Part shown: positions 15,743-24,305 of the stretch, piece by piece
How positions within the stretch are numbered: position 1 is the first letter of the stretch
Layout: each line of letters opens with the position of its first letter
Assembly (NCBI GenBank): GCA_964427655.1
Contig: CAYRWE010000035.1
Location: 1-29,976 of the forward strand
Length of the DNA: 29,976 nt
Source of the DNA: CAVQNQ01 sp964427655
GTDB taxonomy: Bacteria; Acidobacteriota; Terriglobia; Bryobacterales; Bryobacteraceae
Reading direction: 5' to 3'
The notes under the pieces: model-generated
Seen by the model: the letters and a program-made list of their open reading frames with translations, nothing else
What the model was told of the DNA's origin: nothing
Database searches by the model: none
Program-made: the position numbers and the translations under genes

Positions 15743-16750
15743 ATGAGACGCCAAACCATCGCCAAAGTAGCGCCGGGCGCGGCCGTGGATCCGCTCCTGG
15801 CTTCGCTCGCGATGCCCTGGAAGGCGGAGTTCTACCCGCACGGTTTCCCGGTGTCGATCGCATCCAACTCGCCCGCCGTTCTGGCGGCCGCGGACAAGAG
15901 TTGGGGGGGAGCGCAGAAGCGGTTCGACGAGCGCCCGCTCGAGGTCCGCTGCCTGGTGTCGCACGGATCGAGCCGGCGGTGCCCGCTGCCGCCGGTAGTA
16001 CGCGCGCAATCCAATCTGCTGACCGGAGTGGCCGGCCGCGAGAACTTCCAGTGTTGCGATCTCGAAAAGGGATTCGCCTTCGCCTGGGTCACCGAGGCGG
16101 TCGTCAAGAACACGGAATTCTTCCGCTACCACTTTCTGGAGGCCATGGCATGGTGCCTTCTGGACACCAGGCACCTGGTATCGGTTCACGCGGCCTGCGT
16201 CGCCCTGGATGGCCGCGGCGTGCTTCTGGCGGGAGACTCGGGAGCGGGGAAATCTTCACTGTCATATGCTTGCGCGCGGCGCGGCTGGACCTACACGTCC
16301 GATGACGGCACCTCGCTCGTCCGGCGTGATAGCGGACGCACGGCGCTCGGCAACCCGCGCGTATTCCGCTTTCGAGGTACCGCCGGGGAATTGTTCCCGG
16401 AGTTCTCCGGGCTTCGGGAGAGGCGGCGCGGCAACGGCAAGCCCACCATCGAAGTGAGTACCGCCATGCTGCCCGCGATCCGTACGGCCGCGGAGGCGCA
16501 CGTGGATTTCATCATGTTCCTCAACCGGCGCGATGCCGCCGAAAGACGCGTGGAGTTGCGCCCGGTTTCGAAGCTCGAGGCGGTTAACCTCTTGTGGGCC
16601 GGAGTGTGGCCGCCGGAGCTGAAATCGCTTCAAGAAGAGCGGGCCGCGGTCGAACGCCTGCTCGATGCGGAACTGTTCGAGCTGCGCTACCGCGAGTTGG
16701 ATGCCGCGGTGGACGCATTGGAAAGCGTCGTCCGGAGAAAATCGCTATGA
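15743..16750 (+). CDS. HPr kinase/phosphorylase-like P-loop kinase
   Basis: The C-terminal half of this 335-residue protein resembles the catalytic core of HPr(Ser) kinase. It has SVHAA with His149, then VLLAGDSGAGKSSL (Walker A, residues 164-171) and TYTSDDGT (acidic pair near residue 187), in the same order and spacing as in HprK. The N-terminal 120 residues are not the HprK regulatory domain, and I see no HprK signature loop. HprK-like proteins of this kind phosphorylate the C-terminal residue of some lasso peptides, and relatives occur in EPS/PEP-CTERM loci (HprK-related kinase A). The frame is open from 15560, but the ATG at 15743 follows the promoter repeat. Its stop overlaps the next start as ATGA, so it is coupled to the TonB receptor. 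The substrate is unknown. Confidence 0.8.
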   Translation: MRRQTIAKVAPGAAVDPLLASLAMPWKAEFYPHGFPVSIASNSPAVLAAADKSWGGAQKRFDERPLEVRCLVSHGSSRRCPLPPVVRAQSNLLTGVAGRENFQCCDLEKGFAFAWVTEAVVKNTEFFRYHFLEAMAWCLLDTRHLVSVHAACVALDGRGVLLAGDSGAGKSSLSYACARRGWTYTSDDGTSLVRRDSGRTALGNPRVFRFRGTAGELFPEFSGLRERRRGNGKPTIEVSTAMLPAIRTAAEAHVDFIMFLNRRDAAERRVELRPVSKLEAVNLLWAGVWPPELKSLQEERAAVERLLDAELFELRYRELDAAVDALESVVRRKSL

Positions 16751-19700
16751 GAATCGCTTTGCTTGTGTTGGCGCTCGCGACAGCGGCGCTGGGCCAGGTT
16801 TCCACGGGATCGATTTTCGGAACGATCCAGGACGAATCCGGCGGCGCGGTCTCCGCGGCGGACGTTACCGCCGAGCAGGAAGCCACGGGTTTCACGCGCA
16901 GCGTCCTCACCGGCGGCTCGGGCGCATATCGCATTGAAGAACTCGCTCCGGGAGTTTACTCGATTCGCGTGCTGCGCGAAGGCTTCCGCGTGGCGGTGGC
17001 ACGGCACATCGCGATCGAAGTGAACCAGCAGGCGCGCCTGGACCTGCGGCTGACGGTTGGAGAAATCCGCGAGGCGGTTGCCGTCACGGCCGCCGTATCG
17101 CCGCTCGATACGGAAAACAGCACAGCCGGTTACCGCGTCGACGCGCAAGAGATGACCGCGCTGCCGCTCGACGAGCGCGACGTGATGGCATTGGTCACGC
17201 TCGGCCCGGGCGCCATCCCGAGGCAACTGGGAGGATTTGTGCACGACGCCGATAACGACGTGCAGCAGGGCTCGCGCGGGTCGGTGGCCTTAAACCCGCC
17301 GATCAATGGGGCCCGCCCCTCGATGAATGCCTTTCTTCTTGACGGCGGGTACAATACGGACCGCAATGTGTTTGCCGCGGTAATCGCTCCGCCGATGGAT
17401 TCGGTGCAGGAGTTCCGTATCCAGAGTTCGCTCGCCTCGGCCGCATTTCCTAACGCCGCCGGCGGAGTAGTCGACGTGGTGACGAAGACCGGCAGCCGGG
17501 ACTTTCACGGCGGCGCGTTCGAATTTCTTCGGAACGAAGCCACCGATGCGCGGAATTTCTTCGACGACCCTGCGCTGCCCAGATCCATTCTCCGACGCAG
17601 CCAGTTTGGAGGTTCCCTGGGCGGCCCCATGCCGCTCGCGTCCACGTTTTTCTTTGTTGCTTACGAAGGGTTGCGTGGGAAATCGGCGTCTCCTTCGTTG
17701 CAATTGGTTCCCGACCAAGGCCTGCGCGCGGGAGATTTCCAGGGGGAGAGCACCATTTACGATCCGCTCAGCAGTTCCACGGCGGCGGCGCGCACTCCCT
17801 TTCCCGGCGACGCGATTCCGGCGGCGCGGATCGACCCTATTGCGCGGCAGTATCTGGACCAATACGAGCCGCTGCCCAACAGTTTTGGGAGTTCCGCGGG
17901 GAACTACCTGGACACCGGACCCAGTACCAACGACAACGATTCCGTATCCGCGCGCCTCGACCATCAGTTACGGCGGGGCGGCACATTGTTCGGCCGATAT
18001 ACCATCAACGATGAGCGAGGGGGCATCGGAGGCAACTTCCCTCTCCGGCCGACCTCGGAGAAGCTGCGGGCGCAGCAGGTTGTACTGGGCCACACTCTGG
18101 CCGGCGCGTCGTCGAGCAACGAGCTGCGTGCCTCGTTCACGCGATTGCGTCTGTTCGATGTCCCGCTCAGCGCCTTCCAGCAGAACGTCTCCGCGGCTCT
18201 CGGCCTCACGGACGCCCCCACGGATCCCTTCACTTTCGGCCTTCCGTATTTCTTCGTGGCCGATTTCTCGACCGTCACGGACGATCCCACGCTGCCGCAA
18301 GTGCAGCGCGACAACACCTGGGGGTTGTCCGATGCCTACTCTCTGGTCCATGGGAAGCACACGCTCAAGGCGGGCTTCGACTGGATTCATTTCCAGTTCA
18401 ACTACCGCCAGAGCAATTCGGTCCGCGGCCAGTACACCTACAGCGGCGCTTTCACCGGCAATGGCGTGGATCCGACGGGTGGCGATGCGCTGGCCGATTT
18501 TCTGCTGGGCTTCCCCGAGAGTACCCAGCGGAGCGTAGGCGATTCGCGGGGGTATCTCAGGCAGAACGACTACGGTGCGTTCGTGCAGGATGAGTGGCAG
18601 GTCGCCAGCCGCGTCACTTTCACCGTGGGCTTGCGCTATGAGTATTCGTCTCCATTCACCGAAGCTCGCGGCAAGCTTCTGAACCTGGACTATGCGGATC
18701 TGCCGGCCCCGCCCACACTCGTGAGCGTGGGAAGCGCGAACCTGCCCAACCGCTGGGACTTCGCGCCGCGCGCAGCCGTCGCCTGGCGGCTGCCGGGCTT
18801 TTTATCCTCGGGCGGCGATACGGTGTTTCATGCCGGCTACGGTATCTATTTCACCCCGGAGCTCGCCATCGAAGCATACGATCTGGTTCTGAACGGCCTG
18901 CAAAACGAAGTGAACAGCACCGATGGAACCACGCTCCCCATACTGACCACCGCCAATGGCTTCCCCACCACCGCCAGCACCGGATTCCCCAGTTACTTCG
19001 GGGTCGATAGCCATCTGCCGACGCCGTATGTGCAGCAGTGGAACGCCGGCTTCGAGCGCGAGTTGCCTGGCTCTATCCTATTCGGGGCATCATATATCGG
19101 CAGCAAGGGTTCGCATCTCGGGCGGTTCCGCCGGTTCAATACGGCGCTGCACACGGAAACCGGCCAAGACCTGCCCCCCCGGCCGGGAGATCTTCAGTCG
19201 CTGCGGACATTTCCGGATTTGGGCACGCTGTTTCAGTTCGAACACATAGCGAATTCGTCCTACAATTCGCTCCAGTTACGGGCGGAAAAGCGCCTGCAAA
19301 AGTCGTTGTCGTTCCTGGCCAGCTTCGTGTGGTCCAAGTCGCTGGACGACTCTTCGATCGTGATACCCGGCCTGTACGATGGCGGCGGCGCGCAGGACGA
19401 GCGGAACCTACGGCTGGAGCGCGGCCTTTCCACGTTCAACGTGGGCCGCCGGATTAGCGCAGGTTTCGTCTACAGCCTTCCCCAGCGACCGCGTTTCCGC
19501 CGACTGCTCGGCGGATGGCAAATAAGCGGCGTGGTCACGATTCAGGACGGAACGCCGCTCGATACTCTTTACATCTCCACGGACACCGCCAACGCCGGCA
19601 CATTCACGCGGCCCAACCTAGTGCCCGGCCAATCCATCAGCCTGCCTTCCAGCCAGCGCAGCGCCGACCATTGGTTCAATACCAATGCCTTTGCCGCTCC

Positions 19701-19959
19701 CCCGCCGTACCAGTTCGGCGACGCCCCGCGCGACGCGATTCCCGGCCCCGGCAACGAAGTGATCGATCTGGCTCTGCACAAGCGCTTCACGATAGCCGAA
19801 AAAAGGAGCTTCGAGTTGCGAGCCGAGGGCTTCAACGTTTTCAATCACCCGAACTTCGGCTACCCCGACCCCTATCCGGATCAGGGACCGTTCTTCGGAA
19901 AAATCCTGACCACGGGCCAGCCCCGGCGGCTTCAATTCGGCGCAAGGTTCAACTTCTAA
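16747..19959 (+). CDS. Oar-like TonB-dependent receptor with carboxypeptidase-regulatory N-terminal domain
   Basis: The 1070-residue protein starts with a signal peptide (MRIALLVLALATAALGQ). A CarboxypepD_reg-like domain follows (about residues 20-100: GSIFGTIQDESGGAV, GAYRIEELAPGVYSIRV). Next comes a plug domain (about 115-235: LPLDERDVMALVTLGPG, NAFLLDGGYNTDR, AAGGVVDVVTKTGS) and a long barrel ending in the aromatic-terminated RRLQFGARFNF. This is the Oar-type receptor expanded in Acidobacteriota. Family members import substrates or, in Myxococcus, help protein secretion. No FeS, haem or vitamin motif identifies the cargo. The gene starts on an ATGA overlap with the kinase and ends on a TAATG overlap with the nucleotidyltransferase-MFS gene, so the three proteins probably act on one substrate. 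Confidence 0.93.
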   Translation: MRIALLVLALATAALGQVSTGSIFGTIQDESGGAVSAADVTAEQEATGFTRSVLTGGSGAYRIEELAPGVYSIRVLREGFRVAVARHIAIEVNQQARLDLRLTVGEIREAVAVTAAVSPLDTENSTAGYRVDAQEMTALPLDERDVMALVTLGPGAIPRQLGGFVHDADNDVQQGSRGSVALNPPINGARPSMNAFLLDGGYNTDRNVFAAVIAPPMDSVQEFRIQSSLASAAFPNAAGGVVDVVTKTGSRDFHGGAFEFLRNEATDARNFFDDPALPRSILRRSQFGGSLGGPMPLASTFFFVAYEGLRGKSASPSLQLVPDQGLRAGDFQGESTIYDPLSSSTAAARTPFPGDAIPAARIDPIARQYLDQYEPLPNSFGSSAGNYLDTGPSTNDNDSVSARLDHQLRRGGTLFGRYTINDERGGIGGNFPLRPTSEKLRAQQVVLGHTLAGASSSNELRASFTRLRLFDVPLSAFQQNVSAALGLTDAPTDPFTFGLPYFFVADFSTVTDDPTLPQVQRDNTWGLSDAYSLVHGKHTLKAGFDWIHFQFNYRQSNSVRGQYTYSGAFTGNGVDPTGGDALADFLLGFPESTQRSVGDSRGYLRQNDYGAFVQDEWQVASRVTFTVGLRYEYSSPFTEARGKLLNLDYADLPAPPTLVSVGSANLPNRWDFAPRAAVAWRLPGFLSSGGDTVFHAGYGIYFTPELAIEAYDLVLNGLQNEVNSTDGTTLPILTTANGFPTTASTGFPSYFGVDSHLPTPYVQQWNAGFERELPGSILFGASYIGSKGSHLGRFRRFNTALHTETGQDLPPRPGDLQSLRTFPDLGTLFQFEHIANSSYNSLQLRAEKRLQKSLSFLASFVWSKSLDDSSIVIPGLYDGGGAQDERNLRLERGLSTFNVGRRISAGFVYSLPQRPRFRRLLGGWQISGVVTIQDGTPLDTLYISTDTANAGTFTRPNLVPGQSISLPSSQRSADHWFNTNAFAAPPPYQFGDAPRDAIPGPGNEVIDLALHKRFTIAEKRSFELRAEGFNVFNHPNFGYPDPYPDQGPFFGKILTTGQPRRLQFGARFNF

Positions 19960-22391
19960 TGGCCGTTCCGCTGAGGCAACGGGCGGTTGGCCGTGCGCCC
20001 GAGGAGTTGGTTCCACGGCTGGCCGGCGCGAGGATTCCGGCATACGCGCTGGCGGCGATCGAGGCGCTTCGTTTCGATATCGATGGAACCGGCCTAATCC
20101 GGCAGCTTGACGATGCCAGTCTGCGCGACGTGCTGGCTTTCTGCGACCGGGCGCAGCTCACGCTGACGCTCGGTTCCGCCTGCGGAGACGCTCTGCCGCG
20201 CTGGCTGCGGTCCCGCATCGGCCGGAACCTCAGCGACTATTCCGTGCGTTTCGCGCGCCTCGAAAGATCGCTCGATGAGATCGCCGCGGAGTTCGACCGG
20301 CGCGGCATCGATTTCGTTGTGCTCAAGGGCGTCACGCATGCGCCCGATTTCACTCCCGATCCGCTGCTGCGCGCACAGGGCGATATCGACCTGTGGTGCC
20401 AGCCGCCATTCATATCCTCCGCACGGCAGGCTCTGCTGGACCTGGGCTACCGCCCAGTCGGCGCCCGTGAGGAACGCCACCTGCCACCCATGATTCGCGA
20501 GCGCGATTTCGAATGGCGGGGCGATTACTTCGCCTCCGACCTCCCCATCGCCGTGGAAGTACATCACCGGCTTTGGGACAAACATATGGAGCGGATCCAC
20601 GTTCCCGGCGAGCAGGAGTTCTGGAATCGGCGGGAGTCGGTGTTTCGGAACGGCCGAAGCTTGCCGGCACTCTCGCTTGCGGACACCCTCGCCTTCGCGG
20701 CGCTGCACCTGATGATGCACCTGTTGCACGGCGACGTGCGTTTGCAGCGCGCCTGGGAAATCGCGGGCTTTCTGGATCGGCATTCGGCCGACGATCGGTT
20801 CTGGTCCACGTGGCGGCGGGACCATCCGGAGGAATTGCGCCGCATCGAACTCATCGTCTTCCAATTGGTCTCCGGATGGTTCGGCGGCCGGCTTCCGTAT
20901 GTGGCGGTTGAGGAGATCGCCGCGCTGCCGCGCGATGCCGTATTGTGGCTCGAGCGGTTCGGCGCCTCTCCCATCGAGGCTCTGTTTCGGCCACAGAAAG
21001 ATGAGATCTGGCTGCAACTTTCGCTGATCGACCGGCCACGGGACAAATGCGCGGTGTTCTTCCGCCGTGTTCTTCCGATCCGCGCAGCCAATGTCGCGGA
21101 TGGAGCGGCCCGGGGATCGCGCTTTGCCGGTTCGCGGGCGCTGCACCATGGGCGCGCTCTGGCGTCGGTGCTGGCCAGCGGCGTCCGCTGGTACTGGCTA
21201 CGCACGGAACTGGGCGGCGGCTTCCTTCGATACATGGCCGGCTCGACCCTCTTTGGCATGGGGATGTCGATTTTCGTGCTCTTGTACAACCTGTATCTGC
21301 TGGGTCTCGGGTTCCACGAGAACATACTCGGCCAGGTCGCGAGCCTGATGAGCGCCGGTACCGTGGCCGGCGTGCTTCCCGCCGCCGCGATCACCCGCCG
21401 CTTCGGCTTGCGGAACACACTACTGCTCGCCATCCTGGGGAGTGCGGCCGCGGCCTTCCTGCGCGCTTTCGATGCGCACCGCGATTGGTTGTTCGCCACG
21501 GCCCTATTGCACGGAGCGTTTCTGTCGCTGTGGGCAGTCTCCTATTCGCCGGCGATTGCCGGTCTGAGCGGCAGCCGCAACTCCGAGCGCGCTTTCAGTT
21601 TGGCGGGCGCCGCGGGGATGTCCATCGGCATCTTTGGCGGGCTACTGGGCGGGCAACTCCCAGGGCTGATGGCGCGCATCCCGCTCCCGGCGCCAGTGCA
21701 CCCGGAGCGAACCGCTCTGCTCGCCGCGGCCATCTTCTCCGCGCTTGGAGTGGCGCCCCTTCTCCGGCTGCGGTTCGCTCGAATTGCGCGGGCCGAAACC
21801 AGGAGCTATCCCCGCGGCCGATTCGTGCGCGCATTTCTGGTTTCCATCTGCTGCTGGAATCTGGCGGTCGGAGCCTTCAATCCCTTTTTCAATGCGTTCT
21901 TCGCCCAGCGTTGGCACATGGGCACGGTGCGCATCGGATTCCTGTACTCCTGCGGGCAGATCTTTCAGGTTGCGGCGGTCCTGGCGGCGCCATGGGTTTT
22001 GCGGCGCTTGGGAAGCGTGAATGGCGTAGTCACCATGGAAGTGCTGACCGGCGTCACGCTCGCTCTGCTCGCGATCAGCCCCGGCCCGGCGACAGCGGCA
22101 GGCGTGTACATCGGCTATGCTTCGCTCCAGTACATGAGCGAGCCGGGGATCTTCACCATGCTCATGAACCGTGTGAGACCAGGCGAGCGCAGCGGCGCCT
22201 CCGCGCTTTGTTTCCTGGTGACGTCGCTGGCGGGGAGCGTATCGGCGCTGGCGGCAGGCGCCGCCGTTTCGCGGTTTGGTTATGGCGCGGTTTTCCTCGT
22301 CTCGGCGCTAATGGCCGTGGTCGCGGCGCTCCTGTTCAGGAGTGTAGGGCACGACGAGGCCGCCGCGATGACGTCTCCCACGGCTTCCTGA
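19959..22391 (+). CDS. Nucleotidyltransferase - MFS transporter fusion
   Basis: The 810-residue protein has two parts. Residues 1-380 resemble the uncharacterised nucleotidyltransferase family (PF14907 type): a helical start, then VVLKGVTHAPDF (Lys123-Gly124) and GDIDLWC (Asp142 and Asp144), which fit the catalytic KG and DxD positions, and VEVHHRLWDKH further on. Residues about 410-800 form a 12-helix MFS permease (FLRYMAGSTLFGMGMSIFVL, ITRRFGLRNTLLLAILGS). The start is the ATG at 19959 inside TAATG at the receptor stop. A longer frame to 19515 only crosses the receptor gene. The cytoplasmic enzyme would sit directly at the mouth of the transporter and could modify the substrate as it passes. 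Which compound moves, and in which direction, cannot be told from sequence. Its 3' end overlaps the convergent glycosyltransferase by 112 bases. Confidence 0.8.
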   Translation: MAVPLRQRAVGRAPEELVPRLAGARIPAYALAAIEALRFDIDGTGLIRQLDDASLRDVLAFCDRAQLTLTLGSACGDALPRWLRSRIGRNLSDYSVRFARLERSLDEIAAEFDRRGIDFVVLKGVTHAPDFTPDPLLRAQGDIDLWCQPPFISSARQALLDLGYRPVGAREERHLPPMIRERDFEWRGDYFASDLPIAVEVHHRLWDKHMERIHVPGEQEFWNRRESVFRNGRSLPALSLADTLAFAALHLMMHLLHGDVRLQRAWEIAGFLDRHSADDRFWSTWRRDHPEELRRIELIVFQLVSGWFGGRLPYVAVEEIAALPRDAVLWLERFGASPIEALFRPQKDEIWLQLSLIDRPRDKCAVFFRRVLPIRAANVADGAARGSRFAGSRALHHGRALASVLASGVRWYWLRTELGGGFLRYMAGSTLFGMGMSIFVLLYNLYLLGLGFHENILGQVASLMSAGTVAGVLPAAAITRRFGLRNTLLLAILGSAAAAFLRAFDAHRDWLFATALLHGAFLSLWAVSYSPAIAGLSGSRNSERAFSLAGAAGMSIGIFGGLLGGQLPGLMARIPLPAPVHPERTALLAAAIFSALGVAPLLRLRFARIARAETRSYPRGRFVRAFLVSICCWNLAVGAFNPFFNAFFAQRWHMGTVRIGFLYSCGQIFQVAAVLAAPWVLRRLGSVNGVVTMEVLTGVTLALLAISPGPATAAGVYIGYASLQYMSEPGIFTMLMNRVRPGERSGASALCFLVTSLAGSVSALAAGAAVSRFGYGAVFLVSALMAVVAALLFRSVGHDEAAAMTSPTAS

Positions 22392-23461
22392 AATCGCTCC
22401 AGTGTGTATTTACGCTCCCAGGCGGCCCGGCCCCGTTGGGCCACTTCCCGGAGCGGACGCCAGCCCATCGTGAGCACCGTCCGTATGGCTGCGGCGAGCG
22501 ATGCCGCCGACCGCGTCTTCGTCAGAAAGCCCGTGTTGCGGTCTTCGATAATCTCCGGAATACCGCCCGAGGGAAATGCGACCACAGGGATCCCGCCAGA
22601 CAGGGCCTCTACGATCACCCTCGGGGTAGAGTCGATATCCGCGGACGGAACTACCAGAAGATCCAGTTGCCCGAATATAGATCCCACATTTTCCTGCCAG
22701 CCGAGAAACTGGACCGGGAGGCCGCGGGCGGCGGCACGGACCTTTTCCATGTACTCGGGGCCGGAGAACAGGGGAGCCCCGGCAACCAGGAACCGGCAGT
22801 TGCCGGACTCGGAAGATAGAATTCGGGCAGCCTCGATGAATTCCAGTTGCCCTTTTTCCGGCTCCACCCGGCCAACCACGCCAATATTCCAGGCTTGGAC
22901 GGGGTCGCGCGGCCGGCGTCTCCAGGACGGGCTGGGCACGCCGTTATAGATCACGTGAGAGCGAGACTCCGGCACGAAAGATTGGAGCGGGGACCCCGCG
23001 AAGCGGCAGCACGCGATCACGCTTGCATGTGCCCACCTGAGTGCTTCGGCGGCCAGCCGGATCGCGACCGCCTGTTGCAGCCGATGATGGCAATGATAGA
23101 TCAGCGGGATCGAATGTCTTCTGGCGATCCAAGCCGCGGCGGGCAGCAGCCGCGGCCCATTGACATACAGGAGATCGGTGCGATGCGCCGCCACAAGGGC
23201 CGATATGGCCTGACAGGTCCGGCGCAGGTCGCCTCCGAAATGCACGATATCCAGAGCGGTTTTTCGCGCCGGAGTGTACGCCCGGCAGGGAATGAAATCA
23301 ACGGGGAAGCCTGCGGCCCGCAACATACCTGAGAATATGCCTTCGCCCGGCAGTGCCACCCGTGCATTCCAGCCTCGCGTCCGCACGTGCGGCATCAGCT
23401 CGAACAGGCTGCGCTGGCCGCCGCCGGGCGTCGCGAACTGGTCCAGGAAGAGGATGTTCAT
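22280..23461 (-). CDS. Glycosyltransferase family 4 (EPS biosynthesis)
   Basis: The 393-residue protein begins MNILFLDQFATPGGGQRSLFEL, with the GGG donor loop of GT4 enzymes. The C-terminal domain shows IGVVGRVEPEKGQLEFIEAA, FLGWQENV and the nucleotide-binding region PSADIDSTPRVIVEALSGGIPVV. In the EX7E position it has D-x8-E (DIDSTPRVIVE), so the first acidic residue is atypical. It starts 12 bases after the sugar transferase stop and forms a two-gene unit with it. It therefore probably adds the second sugar of the repeat unit. The last 37 codons overlap the convergent permease gene; the GT4 domain is complete before the tail, so the tail may be dispensable. Confidence 0.88.
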   Translation of the reverse strand: MNILFLDQFATPGGGQRSLFELMPHVRTRGWNARVALPGEGIFSGMLRAAGFPVDFIPCRAYTPARKTALDIVHFGGDLRRTCQAISALVAAHRTDLLYVNGPRLLPAAAWIARRHSIPLIYHCHHRLQQAVAIRLAAEALRWAHASVIACCRFAGSPLQSFVPESRSHVIYNGVPSPSWRRRPRDPVQAWNIGVVGRVEPEKGQLEFIEAARILSSESGNCRFLVAGAPLFSGPEYMEKVRAAARGLPVQFLGWQENVGSIFGQLDLLVVPSADIDSTPRVIVEALSGGIPVVAFPSGGIPEIIEDRNTGFLTKTRSAASLAAAIRTVLTMGWRPLREVAQRGRAAWERKYTLERFQEAVGDVIAAASSCPTLLNRSAATTAISAETRKTAP

Positions 23462-23473
23462 TGGACCCGGTGC

Positions 23474-24139
23474 TCACCAGGCGTCCCGCCCCGTTATCAC
23501 TTTCGGGATGGTAGCCAACAGAATGAACGCATAGAGTCGAAACGACCAGTGGCGGACCAGGAAGAGGTCCAGGCGGCGTCTGCGGCGGTAGCTGAGAGAG
23601 TCGCGGCCCTTGATCTGCCAGAGGCCGGTCAGGCCGGGAGTCACCCCCAGCACCTCCTCGGCTTCCGGCCCGTAATGCTCGGCCAGTTCCGAACTGGTCA
23701 CGGGGCGCGGGCCGACCAGAGACAGTTCGCCCCGGGCGACGTGCCACAGTTGGGGAAGTTCGTCAATCGAGTACTTGCGGCAAGCGGCCGCAAAGGCGTT
23801 GGGGATTCTTGGATCGCGGCGCGATTTCAATTCGGGCACTGGCTGTTCCGGCAGGTGTTCGACGAACCACGCCCGGCGGCGCCCGGAGGCGGCGCAGTCC
23901 CACATCGTTCGCAGTTTGAGGAGCCGAATCTCGCGGCCGCCTCTTCCCACACGGGGGTGGGCGATCAGCGGAGAGCGTCTCGAAGACAGGACGATTGCCA
24001 ATGCCGCCAGAGCGAGGCCCGGAAGCAGGAACAGCAGCAAAACCAGCGCGGCCAGACGTTCGGCGATGGCGATCGACTTCCAGGCGCGCGGCCGAATGCC
24101 TGCACGGGCGGGCGCCGGCCGCGGCCTCTCCAGCGCCAT
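23474..24139 (-). CDS. Undecaprenyl-phosphate sugar phosphotransferase (priming enzyme)
   Basis: The product is a short bacterial sugar transferase of the PglC/WbaP-core type. A re-entrant hydrophobic helix (AERLAALVLLLFLLPGLALAAL) is followed by LIAHPRVGRGGREIRLLKLRTM. Then come RKYSIDELPQLWHVARGELSLVGPRP, seen here as YSIDELPQLW and SLVGPRP, and GVTPGLTGLWQIKGR. The Asp-Glu pair in SIDELPQ is the expected catalytic dyad. It moves a sugar-phosphate from a nucleotide sugar to undecaprenyl phosphate and so starts each EPS repeat unit. I chose the ATG at 24139; the frame runs on to an ATG at 24241 that would add 34 residues and lies only 19 bases from the promoter repeat. The large WbaP/PssY N-terminal domains are missing, as in the minimal class. 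Confidence 0.92.
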   Translation of the reverse strand: MALERPRPAPARAGIRPRAWKSIAIAERLAALVLLLFLLPGLALAALAIVLSSRRSPLIAHPRVGRGGREIRLLKLRTMWDCAASGRRRAWFVEHLPEQPVPELKSRRDPRIPNAFAAACRKYSIDELPQLWHVARGELSLVGPRPVTSSELAEHYGPEAEEVLGVTPGLTGLWQIKGRDSLSYRRRRRLDLFLVRHWSFRLYAFILLATIPKVITGRDAW

Positions 24140-24260
24140 CGACGGGATCTCCGGCAGGAACTGCTCGACATTGGGATCGAATTCTGGGTAACTTGCCAAG
24201 CCCGCAAAGCCCTCCCTGAACGAGACTAGAACGGTCCCCATGCCGCATTGGTGTGAGTGC

Positions 24261-24276
24261 CGTAAAAGAACTGTAA
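24261..24276 (-). promoter_or_regulatory. TTACA-N6-TTACG direct repeat upstream of the sugar transferase gene
   Basis: On the minus strand TTACA (24276-24272) is followed after six bases by TTACG (24265-24261), so the period is 11 bases. It lies between the glycoside hydrolase end (24306) and the sugar transferase start. It is 121 bases from the ATG at 24139 or 19 bases from the ATG at 24241. If it is an activator site, the shorter protein is the more plausible one. Confidence 0.5.
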
Positions 24277-24305
24277 AAGCCCGATTGCCTGTTAATCGGC
24301 CTTGC

